NCBI GenBank assembly: GCA_003030745.1
Contig: PYVG01000002.1
Location: forward strand, 1-64,000
Length of the DNA: 64,000 nt
Direction of reading: 5' to 3'
Origin: Pseudidiomarina aestuarii
GTDB taxonomy: Bacteria; Pseudomonadota; Gammaproteobacteria; Enterobacterales; Alteromonadaceae
The notes below the pieces were generated by a model, which saw only the letters and a list, made by a program, of their open reading frames with translations, ran no database searches and was not told where the DNA came from. This document shows positions 44,858-54,173 of this stretch, piece after piece. The translations under genes were made by a program, and so were the position numbers. Positions within the stretch are counted from its first letter, which is position 1, and each line of letters begins with the position of its first letter.

Positions 44858-47155
44858 TTAATCAAGCCAAGAGCGAACAGTATCCCAACCAAGAGATGCA
44901 ATATTTTTGCTTCGCTCTTTTACAAGCTCTTCAGTCCATTCCTCAACGCCTCTTAATGACTCTAATAAGGCGAGCACTCCACGCTCATCAAGTTGCTGTT
45001 TAAGCTTCGCAGAGAGCCTAAGACCGTTCCTCTCTGCCTCTGCAATTCTTTCCAATTGCTTAGCTTTCGTTTTTTCTGTCAAGCAGAGATAAATCAATCT
45101 CTTCTTTTCCCATGAGGAGTCACTAATACTTGAGTTTTCGTTTTGAGGAAGAAGCGTTAAATTACCCAAGGTATGCCGAGTTCTTTGATTAAGATAAATA
45201 TTATAATCCCAACCTGAGACTTGGGCAGAGTCAGGTGCTACATGTTCAACGGTTGAATATAATTCAGATGTCCATAGATTGTAATTTAAATAATCATTTC
45301 GTTGGTCAAACTTAATATCCTCGCGCGTCAACAGACCAGCCACATCGTCATTCGCAGCGCCATGAGCAGCAGCAAATATGAGGAAGCGAGAGAGCTCTCT
45401 TGACTGCTTATAGAGCGGGTTGTCTGACACATGGCTTACCCAATTTTCTCGATCAAAAACTTTAAGCTTTTTGTGGAGTAGCTTCAGGTAAATTTCTTTT
45501 AATTCGCTAACTGAAATCTCTTTTTGTTGCGCGGCGCAAAACCCATACTTTGAGTTTGAAGCGTTTGCAGGAGCCATAATATCTCGAAAGACACCATCTA
45601 TCCCATCTGTCCCGCCTGTATACGAACGCCGGAGGACGATAAATGCTACTGTCGCTCGCAATGCCTCAATAAACTCTGAATCGCCCTCGCTTGCTAAATC
45701 AGTTGACCAAAAGCGGCACAACACCGGAAGCGCCATACTAGTTTTTAAATCTTTTATGACTTGCGATAAAAATTGCGCATCATTAACTGTCTCTGTAGTG
45801 TGAAAGAGACCAAGCTTGCTTATCCCATCGTTCTCCCAATAATATCGACGAAACTCAGCTAGCTTTGATAACGCTTTGATGTAATCACGAGCGGAAGTAT
45901 GTCCCTTACTGACAGCGGTATCAAAACTGTTACGAAGAAATATTCGTTGACCTGCGAGCTCTTTACTTTCCTTCTTACCATCTTGATAAAGCGCAAAACT
46001 TACAACTAAATCCTTAGTCTCTGACTGCTTTTTCTTTGTATCTTCAAAGCGTTTATCAATCAGTTCGTTTAGTTTCGACCAATAAGCTTCTGATTCTGAT
46101 CCAACGTATCGTGAGCAGCTATTCTCGAACTGAATTATTCTAGGCTTCAAAGTTTCCAAGGCTGTCAGCGGCTCTCCGGTCGTATTCAAAGCGTCAAAGA
46201 TGTCAAAAGCTGCTCCTTCGTCTTTGGTAACTACTTTTGTAAAAACTATATAATCACAAAAATATCGGCTGAAAAGAAATAAGCGTAGCAAGTTTGACAC
46301 TTGCTCATTGTTTGCAATCCGTGCAACAGCCTTATCTTCTCTGTCTTTATCGGGAAAAACGCTCTTTAATTTTCGAAACAGCTCACGCACTTGCTTACGA
46401 ACAGTCTTCTCGACATCGAAGATTTCACACTCAGCTTCTGAGTACCAATCAGATTGATTAATCAGTCGAAGAGCTTCTTGTATGTAATGAAATCGAGCTG
46501 TTATTTTCTGACCACTAACATCATGCTTAAGGTCAGGCATATTAAATGGTGCGCCGTCACTATTTTTTACGTGTTTACAAAAATGGTGCAAAAACTTTGC
46601 TATCGGAGATTTGTATTCCGACTCTCTATTCGAATTGGCTCGAATGTCTCCCGCTCGTACTATGCGAGGAAACGGATATGATTCATCTGGCGGAATGTGT
46701 TGAGTACCAATAGCACATGCGTACAAGCAGCCGAGTTGCACTTTAAGTTCTTCTTCAAGCCAGTTTTTTTCATCGTCCTTCAAGCTCATAAAATCAGTTG
46801 CTGCAACTTCCTGCTCTAACTGCAAGTACAATGCACACGCAAATAAAACTAGTGTAGTTAAGCGTTGTTGCCCATCTACAATAGCCAAAGAAAGTCCGTC
46901 AAAGGTCGGCTCGTATGAGTCCTCTTCAACCATTACGACCGCACCTAAAAATGTATAAGATGCGGCACTAGCATTCTCTGAAAGTCTACTGAAGCCATTG
47001 AGAACATCCATAAACAAACGATCGATGTTATCTTCTGACCAATCGTACTGCCTTTGATACTCGGGAATCCTAAACCCAACCGGGGAGGCAGACGATGTTA
47101 CGTTTTTATACGGCGAGGTAGCTTCCGCTTTGTATAGTTCGCTTAACTTAGACAT
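44858..47155 (-). CDS. sspE: SspE-like DUF262/DUF1524 nuclease, effector of the Ssp system
   Basis: The 765-residue protein has an N-terminal DUF262 domain with FRIPEYQRQYDWSEDNI (about 28-44) and IVDGQQRLTTL (about 92-102), the nucleotide-binding motif that SspE needs. The C-terminus is a DUF1524 HNH region with His in TVEHVAPDS (about 638), GNLTLLPQNENSS (about 664) and a following lysine-rich helix. SspE nicks foreign DNA when it senses phosphorothioate on self DNA. A generic GmrSD enzyme has the same layout, but the adjacent sspBCD and sspA favour SspE. GGAG precedes the start. It is divergent from sspB. Confidence 0.85.
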   Translation of the reverse strand: MSKLSELYKAEATSPYKNVTSSASPVGFRIPEYQRQYDWSEDNIDRLFMDVLNGFSRLSENASAASYTFLGAVVMVEEDSYEPTFDGLSLAIVDGQQRLTTLVLFACALYLQLEQEVAATDFMSLKDDEKNWLEEELKVQLGCLYACAIGTQHIPPDESYPFPRIVRAGDIRANSNRESEYKSPIAKFLHHFCKHVKNSDGAPFNMPDLKHDVSGQKITARFHYIQEALRLINQSDWYSEAECEIFDVEKTVRKQVRELFRKLKSVFPDKDREDKAVARIANNEQVSNLLRLFLFSRYFCDYIVFTKVVTKDEGAAFDIFDALNTTGEPLTALETLKPRIIQFENSCSRYVGSESEAYWSKLNELIDKRFEDTKKKQSETKDLVVSFALYQDGKKESKELAGQRIFLRNSFDTAVSKGHTSARDYIKALSKLAEFRRYYWENDGISKLGLFHTTETVNDAQFLSQVIKDLKTSMALPVLCRFWSTDLASEGDSEFIEALRATVAFIVLRRSYTGGTDGIDGVFRDIMAPANASNSKYGFCAAQQKEISVSELKEIYLKLLHKKLKVFDRENWVSHVSDNPLYKQSRELSRFLIFAAAHGAANDDVAGLLTREDIKFDQRNDYLNYNLWTSELYSTVEHVAPDSAQVSGWDYNIYLNQRTRHTLGNLTLLPQNENSSISDSSWEKKRLIYLCLTEKTKAKQLERIAEAERNGLRLSAKLKQQLDERGVLALLESLRGVEEWTEELVKERSKNIASLGWDTVRSWLD

Positions 47156-47459
47156 TGTTGCTCCGACTCAAAAAAACTTATCCTTTAACTATTTAAGCAA
47201 CAATTTAACAACTACTTGACATTAAATCCAGAATTAAAAATGCTTGGATTAAATAGGATTATACTTTGTAAGTTCAATAGTATGTCTCCGGAAATTAGAA
47301 AGGTATGATTCTGTCGATCTAATACTAAAACATACCATATTTACGATTTTGCCGATTTACGAAAGCTTCACATAATGCATACTTATAATTCATAATTTCT
47401 CTTTTTAGTCGATAGCGATTTATGATATTTTGGAGAAGTTCTCCAAGAAGGTAATTAGC
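47156..47459. promoter_or_regulatory. Divergent AT-rich promoter region of sspE and sspBCD
   Basis: This gap of about 300 bp is strongly AT-rich and must carry promoters for both directions. TATGAT at 47421-47426 is a good -10 toward sspB and would place the start of transcription near 47433. TATACT at 47260-47265 is another possible -10. No -35 stands out. A 17-bp palindrome near the sspB end is listed separately. No small gene was seen. Confidence 0.5.
47430..47446. promoter_or_regulatory. Perfect 17-bp palindrome in front of sspB
   Basis: TTGGAGAAGTTCTCCAA is an 8-bp inverted repeat around one base. It covers the expected transcription start of sspBCD and lies 13 bp before the preferred start codon. 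A repressor operator or a 5' leader hairpin are both possible. No regulator gene is present in the island. Confidence 0.65.
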
Positions 47460-48413
47460 ATGAAGCTCAAATTCACAGGACATGACACTTTCCCGCTGCG
47501 TTACGGATGGCTCTTTAAGGCCACTAACCTGCTGTTTCGTAAAGAAAACAAAGAAAAAACAGCTGACGAAAATGCACGAGACGCTATAGTTAATTTAGGT
47601 GTAGGCCGGAATATGGTCAACGCTATTAAATACTGGGCAGAGAGCTCCTGTGTGCTTGAATCGACCTCTTTCGCCGGTCGAACTATTCAGCAACTGACTC
47701 CGCTCGGACGTTTCCTTTTCTCCACGCAAGATGGCGAACAAAGTGGAGTAGACCCGTATTTGGAAGACATCGGCTCAATATGGCTTATTCATTTCCACAT
47801 GAACTTTTGCGATGAGGCGTTGACGTCGTATCGATACTTTTTCAACCACTGCAATTTTCAACAGTTCGAAAAGGGTAAGCTCGTAGATGAAGTCTACTCG
47901 GCCGCCACAGCTCTCACGGGCCAAGAACCGGGCAAAAAATCAACCGTCAAAAAAGACGTTGACTGCTTTCTTCACACTTACACGAAAAAAGCCCGCTCAA
48001 ACAAAGCGGTTGATGAAGACCACTTCGCATCACCTCTAGCGGAGTTAGGACTTATACGAGAAGTATCCGCTGGTTATTTGGTTAGTGAACTCGGATTCCG
48101 CAAATCGTTGCCTACGAAAATATTCAGTTACGCATTATGCAAGTTCATTCAGCGTGAAACAGAAAACTCAAACGTGAGCTCGATCGACTTCGATTCGATT
48201 TTATCGAAACCTGGCTCTCCAGGAAGAATATTCCGTATGTCCGAACAAGGCCTTGCAAACGCTTTAAACGATGCCGCTAAAGATTCGAATAATCGTATCG
48301 CTTGGACAGATTCGCTGGGGCTTCGCCAAATAATTATTTCAGATAAATTCAAAAACGAGCCAGAGGAATACCTTTTGCAGGAATATTATGGAGGTAGCTG
48401 TGCCTACTACTAA
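47460..48413 (+). CDS. sspB: SspB-like DUF4007 DNA nickase
   Basis: The 317-residue protein matches DUF4007, the family of SspB, with KFTGHDTFPLRYGWLFKA at the start, NLGVGRNMVNAIKYWA and LTPLGRFLFS. In the Ssp system SspB makes the single-strand nick that allows sulfur to be put into DNA. The ATG at 47460 is preferred because AGAAGG stands 8 nt before it and the family begins here. A TTG at 47430 would add ten residues and lies in the palindrome. It overlaps sspC by up to 26 bp. A missing SspB would stop modification; this copy looks intact. Confidence 0.85.
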   Translation: MKLKFTGHDTFPLRYGWLFKATNLLFRKENKEKTADENARDAIVNLGVGRNMVNAIKYWAESSCVLESTSFAGRTIQQLTPLGRFLFSTQDGEQSGVDPYLEDIGSIWLIHFHMNFCDEALTSYRYFFNHCNFQQFEKGKLVDEVYSAATALTGQEPGKKSTVKKDVDCFLHTYTKKARSNKAVDEDHFASPLAELGLIREVSAGYLVSELGFRKSLPTKIFSYALCKFIQRETENSNVSSIDFDSILSKPGSPGRIFRMSEQGLANALNDAAKDSNNRIAWTDSLGLRQIIISDKFKNEPEEYLLQEYYGGSCAYY

Positions 48414-51400
48414 TGATCCAATTTCAATCAACAACAAATACAAAAGCTCGATTCGGCTCGATAATCTTGCAGCAGGATACAAGGACTTCGTCAATTCCCT
48501 TATTTTGCACGGCACGCTAAAAGGAACCTTAACCACCATATGCCATGAATTAGAAGGCAGTCTCCAAAGAGCCTTTACGATTACAGGTCCATACGGCTCG
48601 GGTAAATCAACCTTAGCGGGTTTGTTATCTGGCGCGATAAGCAAAGACAAGCCAACAAGGGCAGTTGTAAAAGACAAACTATGTCAAAAAGACACCGAAC
48701 TATTAACTTCTATTGATCGCGCGTTTGCATTCAAGTCTGGCTGGCTCGTGGTAAAACACGTATGCGGTCTTGATAATCCTGCCAAAGCTATTACCCATTC
48801 TATTTGCTCTCAATTAGGTTTCAAAAACGACCGAGAGTATATCAATAGCCTGTCGGATGCGGACTGTATTGAGCTCATTAAAGACGCGATAAGTTCAGCG
48901 GCGCCTAAGCGAGATGGAACTCTGATCCTGCTTGATGAAATGGGCAAAGCGCTCGACTTCCAGAGCAACAACGAAGGCGATCTCTACTTCTTTCAAGAAC
49001 TGGCAGACATCGCTCAGCAAACAAAAAATCCAGTAGTCATTATTGGTTTTCTGCACCAAGCGTTCAGTCAGTATGCGAAAGGTAAAACCGCTCTAACCCA
49101 GCAAGAATGGGGCAAAGTTCAAGGGCGTTATCGTGACCTAGGTTACAACCCAACGGTGGATGAGTCACTGATACTCATCGGCGACTCAATTTCAGTTCAG
49201 CCTAAAATTCAGAAAGTTTTAGAACGAAAATATTCAGAGCTTGTAGACAATGTTCTTGATGCGTTCCCGCAATCGTTCACCAATAGCGACTCATTAAAGA
49301 ACGCGTTACCTTTGGATCCAATAGTAAGCTTGATTCTGGGACCCATTTCACGGCGTCGTTTTTCGCAGAATGAGCGCAGTATTTTTGGTTTCTTGGCGTC
49401 TCGTGAACGCTATGGTTTCAGATGGTTCATCGAAAACGTTTGGGACGACAAAAATCCTACTCTTTATGGAGCAGACCTCCTACTAAAGTACCTAGAGGCC
49501 AACCTAGGGCACCTGATAACTAGTTCACCTGACGGCAAAGCATGGCTTGAGACACAAGATGCTCTGCAGCGGGCAGAGCAAAAAGGACAAGAAATACACT
49601 CGTCTCTTCTAACTTTGATTGGGTTAACCACTATTTTTGGTCAACAGTACCAACTCTTCGCTACATCTGAGTTGCTGAATGGGTACTTTAAAGGCACCTA
49701 TTCAACGCAAGAAATCGATAAAGCTTTGGCTGAACTTTCTGCTTGGGCGCTGATTATTTATCGAAACCGGCACTCTGCATTTTTTGTCTTTCAGGGATCT
49801 GATCTAGATATCAATGCGCTTATCCTCGACGAAGTCGAATCAATAAGAGAGGGAGTATCGTGGGCTAAAGAATGCACTACGCCTAGTCATATTTTGGCCT
49901 CATCGCACTACCATAGAACAGGGACAATGCGTTGGGCCAGCACCGCTTTCGTAGAGAGCCTTGAAAAATTAAAGGAATTAGATACCTATGATTCTCCTCG
50001 TTCAGGCCAACCTTTTACCTGCTTCGTACTCATTGGTGAATCATTAACTCAAAGCGCACTCACAAAGGCATCAAAGTCAAACCCAACGCTAATTTTGGGT
50101 AGTACCAAGTCGGTAGAGAGGCTCAGAAGCGCTGCAACTGAGGTTATCGCGATACGCAATATCTTCAAAAAAGAAGAGAAGCTCGCGCATGATCACATTG
50201 CCAAAGCGGAGCTTGCCAATAGGCTTAACGAGGGGCTTCAAGCAATCGCGGATGAGTTAGAACACCTTTTTGCTGAAACGACTTGGCATTTCCAAGGCGA
50301 GAACTTAGAGCAAAAACCACTATCAAAGCATTGCTCAACCGTCGCGGACAAAGTATTTCCAGATGCTCCAGTAATCATCAATGAGTTGGTGAATCGTTCT
50401 AAGCCTTCAGGAAGTGCAAACTCCGCAACCAACAAGTTAATGTTGATCATGCTCAATCATGACAAAGAGGAGAACCTCGGTTTTGATGAGCACACATTCC
50501 CGCCTGAAAAAGGGATTTATTTGTCGGTGCTGAAGAGCAAAGGCTGGCATACCTCCAACGAGCTAGGCCACCATTTTACTGCTGACTGGAGTTCTAAAAG
50601 GATTAATCCTCACCAGGATTCCTACAAAATATGGAAGAGTGGCTTCGATTATATTAAGCGCGCTGACCGAACAGTCACAATAGCCGAACTTTATGATCAA
50701 TGGATACTCGCACCTTACGGTTTAACTGCTGGACTTTGTCGTATCTACGCATTGGCACTACTCAAGTCACTCGAAGGGAAAGTGGCTTATTACGACAAAG
50801 ATTCGACGCAATCCTTTATTTTTATTCCGGAACTAGATGAAGTCATCGTTGAGAAGCTACACAAGCATGCTCACGAAGTTGGTGTCCGGTACTTTGAAAT
50901 TGATTCAGTACAAACGCAACTCGTTGAACAAATAGCGAATGCTGCTCTAAAAACGGATTTTTCTAAAGCCGATATATTATCGATTGCTAAAGAAATTGTC
51001 CGTCAGATTCATTTGCTTCCGAGTTGGGTGAAGAAAACGTCAGGCATTCAACTCGGCGACGCCGAAAGTAATACTAGCCTGTCGCGTGAAGCCAAAGCGC
51101 TCAGGAACGCTGCCCTCCGTGCTCATGACCCCTTTAAACTGATACTCGAAGATATTCCAGAGATCTTCGGACTCAAGAATGATTCTGATAGTAAAATTGA
51201 CGAGCTAACTGCGCGTCTTCGAGAGGCTTTGGATGACCTAAATGCTCAACATGGGTTTCTTATTGATGCCTACCGGGTCATCATCAAACGCGAAATAGGT
51301 GCTGAATTTGACGATTCACTTGCGCAGCGATGTGAAGTCGTAGCGCAGTCGGCACATCGACCTGCAGTTAAGGAGTTCGCGCAACGTTTGCAACGATTTG

Positions 51401-51795
51401 CGGAAGCACCGAACAGCGAAAACTTAGTGCCTGTGATGTCTACGGCCATGGGTGTAGCTGAACGCAATTGGACCGATAAACACATAAACATTGGTCTTCA
51501 CGAAGTACACAACTTATGCCGACAATTTCGCAGAGAGGAGTCCTTCAGCAGAATGTCCAAATCAACGGCAACAAGGACGTTAGGACTTCTTCTTTCTGAG
51601 CCTAACGGTGAACTTAAAGAACTCGAAGGTCATATTGCAAATATTGGCCGTGCGACAGATATTGACGCACGAGTAGCTACTATTGAGCGTGAGTTTGGAG
51701 ATCTCCCGGATGATGCGCGTCGTGAGATTTTATTTAAAGCGCTCGAGCGATATATGCATCCCGTTGAAAGTGATAAGGAGGCGGTCAATGACTAA
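48388..51795 (+). CDS. sspC: SspC-like ATPase
   Basis: The 1135-residue protein has one clear P-loop, GPYGSGKSTL (about residues 67-76), and a Walker B LILLDEMGK (about 179-187). The rest is long and mainly helical with no domain I can name. In Ssp systems the large ATPase SspC works with SspB, SspD and SspA in making phosphorothioate DNA. The ATG at 48388 (AGGA before it) overlaps sspB by 26 bp. A GTG at 48400 with GGAGG 5 nt before it is an equally good start. It overlaps sspD by 8 bp. Confidence 0.82.
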   Translation: MEVAVPTTNDPISINNKYKSSIRLDNLAAGYKDFVNSLILHGTLKGTLTTICHELEGSLQRAFTITGPYGSGKSTLAGLLSGAISKDKPTRAVVKDKLCQKDTELLTSIDRAFAFKSGWLVVKHVCGLDNPAKAITHSICSQLGFKNDREYINSLSDADCIELIKDAISSAAPKRDGTLILLDEMGKALDFQSNNEGDLYFFQELADIAQQTKNPVVIIGFLHQAFSQYAKGKTALTQQEWGKVQGRYRDLGYNPTVDESLILIGDSISVQPKIQKVLERKYSELVDNVLDAFPQSFTNSDSLKNALPLDPIVSLILGPISRRRFSQNERSIFGFLASRERYGFRWFIENVWDDKNPTLYGADLLLKYLEANLGHLITSSPDGKAWLETQDALQRAEQKGQEIHSSLLTLIGLTTIFGQQYQLFATSELLNGYFKGTYSTQEIDKALAELSAWALIIYRNRHSAFFVFQGSDLDINALILDEVESIREGVSWAKECTTPSHILASSHYHRTGTMRWASTAFVESLEKLKELDTYDSPRSGQPFTCFVLIGESLTQSALTKASKSNPTLILGSTKSVERLRSAATEVIAIRNIFKKEEKLAHDHIAKAELANRLNEGLQAIADELEHLFAETTWHFQGENLEQKPLSKHCSTVADKVFPDAPVIINELVNRSKPSGSANSATNKLMLIMLNHDKEENLGFDEHTFPPEKGIYLSVLKSKGWHTSNELGHHFTADWSSKRINPHQDSYKIWKSGFDYIKRADRTVTIAELYDQWILAPYGLTAGLCRIYALALLKSLEGKVAYYDKDSTQSFIFIPELDEVIVEKLHKHAHEVGVRYFEIDSVQTQLVEQIANAALKTDFSKADILSIAKEIVRQIHLLPSWVKKTSGIQLGDAESNTSLSREAKALRNAALRAHDPFKLILEDIPEIFGLKNDSDSKIDELTARLREALDDLNAQHGFLIDAYRVIIKREIGAEFDDSLAQRCEVVAQSAHRPAVKEFAQRLQRFAEAPNSENLVPVMSTAMGVAERNWTDKHINIGLHEVHNLCRQFRREESFSRMSKSTATRTLGLLLSEPNGELKELEGHIANIGRATDIDARVATIEREFGDLPDDARREILFKALERYMHPVESDKEAVND

Positions 51796-52681
51796 AAAAA
51801 TAAAGCACGTACTCGGTTTATCGGGTGGAAAAGACAGTAGTGCTCTAGCTCTTTATGTCAAAGAGACCCGACCTGATCTTGACGTAGAGTACTTCTTCAC
51901 TGACACAGGTTATGAACTCCCTGAAACCAATGAATTTATTGACCAGCTTGAAGAGCGGCTAGGGCACATACACCGCTTGAATGCGCGATCTTTGAACAAT
52001 ATTGAAGGCCGTGGAGAATTAGATTTCAAATCGATGCTCAAGAAGCATCAGAATTTCTTACCTTCTCAACGTGATCGTTGGTGCACGATTCAGTTGAAGC
52101 TAAAGCCATTTGAACGCTGGGCTGATAGTTTGATCGCCGATGGATATGAAATCTACAACTACGTCGGGATTAGAGCCGATGAGCCGAATCGCACGGGGCT
52201 ACTTACTATTGATAAGCCGATCACTACTGTTATGCCATTTCGCGAAGACGGCATCGTAAAATCAGACATAGAAAATATCCTTCAACGTAATGGCTTAGAA
52301 CTGCCGGCTTATTATAGTTGGCGCTCTCGCTCTGGTTGTTCATTCTGTTTCTATCAGAAAAAGATTGAATGGATTCGACTAAAAGAGAACCATCCTGAAC
52401 TATTCGAACAAGCAAAGGAGTTCGAAAAAGGTGATAGTAATAACGTTGTCGGCGAACGTTTTTACTGGATGGGTAAAGGAGAACCACTCGAGACTCTAGA
52501 GGATCCTGATCGTCGTGCTCAAATTATTGCTAACCACGAAAAACAAGTTGAGCGATTCAAGAAAAAGAAACGTCGGAATGCGTTGTTAGGTGACATCGGT
52601 GGCGTTTGCGATTTTACCGACCTTGATGAAATTTACGATGACATCGAGGGTGGTGGCGCCTGTATCACTTGCTACAAATAG
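51788..52681 (+). CDS. sspD: SspD-like ATP pyrophosphatase (PAPS reductase family)
   Basis: The 297-residue protein has the PP-loop LSGGKDSSALAL (residues 11-22) of the PAPS reductase/DndC group. It should adenylate or activate the DNA site and pass sulfur from SspA. Cysteines in RWCTIQLKLKPF, GCSFCFYQKK and ACITCYK near the end could hold an iron-sulfur cluster, as known for DndC-type proteins. The ATG at 51788 lies inside the end of sspC; frames starting further upstream are not supported. It is followed by a hairpin and convergent sspA. Confidence 0.87.
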   Translation: MTKKIKHVLGLSGGKDSSALALYVKETRPDLDVEYFFTDTGYELPETNEFIDQLEERLGHIHRLNARSLNNIEGRGELDFKSMLKKHQNFLPSQRDRWCTIQLKLKPFERWADSLIADGYEIYNYVGIRADEPNRTGLLTIDKPITTVMPFREDGIVKSDIENILQRNGLELPAYYSWRSRSGCSFCFYQKKIEWIRLKENHPELFEQAKEFEKGDSNNVVGERFYWMGKGEPLETLEDPDRRAQIIANHEKQVERFKKKKRRNALLGDIGGVCDFTDLDEIYDDIEGGGACITCYK

Positions 52682-52691
52682 GCCTATTGGG

Positions 52692-52715
52692 AGAGCTGTT
52701 CAGCTCTTCTCTTTA
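52692..52715. terminator. Hairpin between convergent sspD and sspA
   Basis: AGAGCTG and CAGCTCT form a 7-bp stem with a 2-nt loop and are followed by TCTCTTT. It lies 10 nt after sspD and reaches the sspA stop codon. The short T-run makes it a moderate terminator. Confidence 0.5.
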
Positions 52716-53861
52716 AACTTCTCTGAAGTGGCTAATATCCTCAAGAAGTTCTTTGAGATCTTTCTTCTTTGTATCAAAACTAAAACTTATTCTAAGAGTT
52801 TTTGCTGCTTGAGCTCGATCAAATCCCAAAGTTGTTAGTACGTGCGACGGTTCAATTGAGCCAGCGGAACATGCGGAGCTCTGTGAGAGGCTGTAGCGCA
52901 TGTGTGTACTTCGTAGCAAGCCATCCAGATCGACCGTCGGCAGCGTGACGCTAACGCAAGAATCTAATGTTTGCCCTTCCCCGTTGATTGCAAATTCTAT
53001 TTCACGACTTTTCAGTTCATGTGTGAAGTACTCCTTCAATTTCGCAAATGGAGTTTTCTCATACTTTGAACTAAAGGCTTCAACGGCAGCCCCAAAACCG
53101 ACGATAAGCGGTGTCGCTAAAGTTCCACCTCTCATGCCAAACTCCTGACCAGCGCCATGAATAGTCGGTTGCAGGTCTTGATTACGAAGATCACGCAGAT
53201 AGGCAATCCCTATGCCTTTCGGGCCACCTATTTTATGGGCTGATAACGACAAAGCATCGACAAAGTCATTCTCCACATTAAGCGGAGTCTTCAAGTAACT
53301 CTGAGCGGCGTCACTGTGAAAAGGTACACCTTGATCAAAACAAATTTTTCCGTAATCTCGAATTGGATTAATAGTTCCCAGCTCGTTGTTTACATGCATC
53401 AGGGATACGAGAACAGTATTATCCTTTATCGCTTCTTTTAAGGAATCAGGACTGACAATCCCCAATTCATTCGGAGTTAAATAGGTAACTTCACAACCTC
53501 TGAACTCTAGATAAGCGCATATCGCGAGAATGCATTTATGCTCAATTTTAGAAGTAATGATATGAGGTGTCTTACCCTGCATCAGAGCACGCTCTGCGTG
53601 GGTTTTTAAAATCAAGTTATTCGATTCGGTAGCGCCGCTCGTGAAGATTATTTCACTTGGAAACGCATCTAGACTGTCAGCAATCTGAGCTCTTACTAGC
53701 TCTATTTTTTTCTGCGACTGTTCGGCCAATTCGTGGTTAGCTGATGGATTCGCAAAATCCTCAATGAGCGACTGACACATCGCATCATGAACCTCAGGCA
53801 GTATGGGAAATGATGCTAGCGAATCTAGGTAGATCAAAGGAACACCCCAGTTGCGATTCAT
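52713..53861 (-). CDS. sspA: SspA-like cysteine desulfurase
   Basis: The 382-residue pyridoxal phosphate enzyme takes sulfur from cysteine and carries it as persulfide. The PLP lysine is in SAHKIGGPKG (Lys210). The substrate block FTSGATESNN and the aspartate in FHSDAAQSYLK are present. The persulfide cysteine is in SSACSAGSIEPSH (Cys331). It differs from housekeeping IscS, which has a different C-terminal tail. Placement next to sspBCD supplies the sulfur donor of the modification system. The gene faces sspD and may be controlled separately. Confidence 0.88.
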   Translation of the reverse strand: MNRNWGVPLIYLDSLASFPILPEVHDAMCQSLIEDFANPSANHELAEQSQKKIELVRAQIADSLDAFPSEIIFTSGATESNNLILKTHAERALMQGKTPHIITSKIEHKCILAICAYLEFRGCEVTYLTPNELGIVSPDSLKEAIKDNTVLVSLMHVNNELGTINPIRDYGKICFDQGVPFHSDAAQSYLKTPLNVENDFVDALSLSAHKIGGPKGIGIAYLRDLRNQDLQPTIHGAGQEFGMRGGTLATPLIVGFGAAVEAFSSKYEKTPFAKLKEYFTHELKSREIEFAINGEGQTLDSCVSVTLPTVDLDGLLRSTHMRYSLSQSSACSAGSIEPSHVLTTLGFDRAQAAKTLRISFSFDTKKKDLKELLEDISHFREV

Positions 53862-54097
53862 ATCAAAAAACTTGTTCCAAAATTACCATACTTTCGCCCC
53901 TTCTTGCATGCCAATATTTGATTGATGCTGGTATACCCCCTTTGCCCTGACGGTCCCCCCATAAAAATACCCACACCGCTGACGAATTTGGGCATGAGAA
54001 AAACCTTACGAGGACCATGCCATGAAATCAAACTGCTTTTTTGAGGAGCAAATATTTTCTGCGATTAAGTTACCTTTTACCTTGAAAAATTGCGCAA
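53862..54097. other. Gap between sspA and the fic operator
   Basis: About 236 bp with a C-run (CCCCCATAAAA) and no clear gene start for sspA beyond its own promoter. ATG at 54022 with AGGA 7 nt before it opens a frame of 51 codons that runs through the fic operator and stops at 54177, overlapping the fic start. It may be a leader or chance. No other structure was found. Confidence 0.4.
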
Positions 54098-54160
54098 TGA
54101 GCCGATTAGGTCTATTATTTGGCTCATATAGTGAGCCGAATAAGGGGTTTAATCGGCTCA
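54090..54160 (+). promoter_or_regulatory. fic operator/promoter, copy 2 (intact fic)
   Basis: The centre GGCTCATATAGTGAGCC (54121-54137) is GGCTCA-N5-TGAGCC. Outer half sites TGAGCC (54098) and GGCTCA (54155) make the whole 63 bp nearly palindromic. TTGCGC (54090) and TATTAT (54113), 17 bp apart, give a promoter that the sites would cover. The winged helix at the end of Fic could bind it. All of this is inference from layout. Confidence 0.72.
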
Positions 54161-54173
54161 TCGATAGCAACCC

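Noticed and set aside
44858..47155. Stand-alone GmrSD (type IV restriction) enzyme
   Set aside because: Domain layout fits GmrSD too, but the adjacent complete sspBCD and sspA make SspE the better call.
47216..47221. TTGACA as -35 for sspB
   Set aside because: No -10 lies at the right distance; the better -10 (TATGAT, 47421) is 200 bp away.
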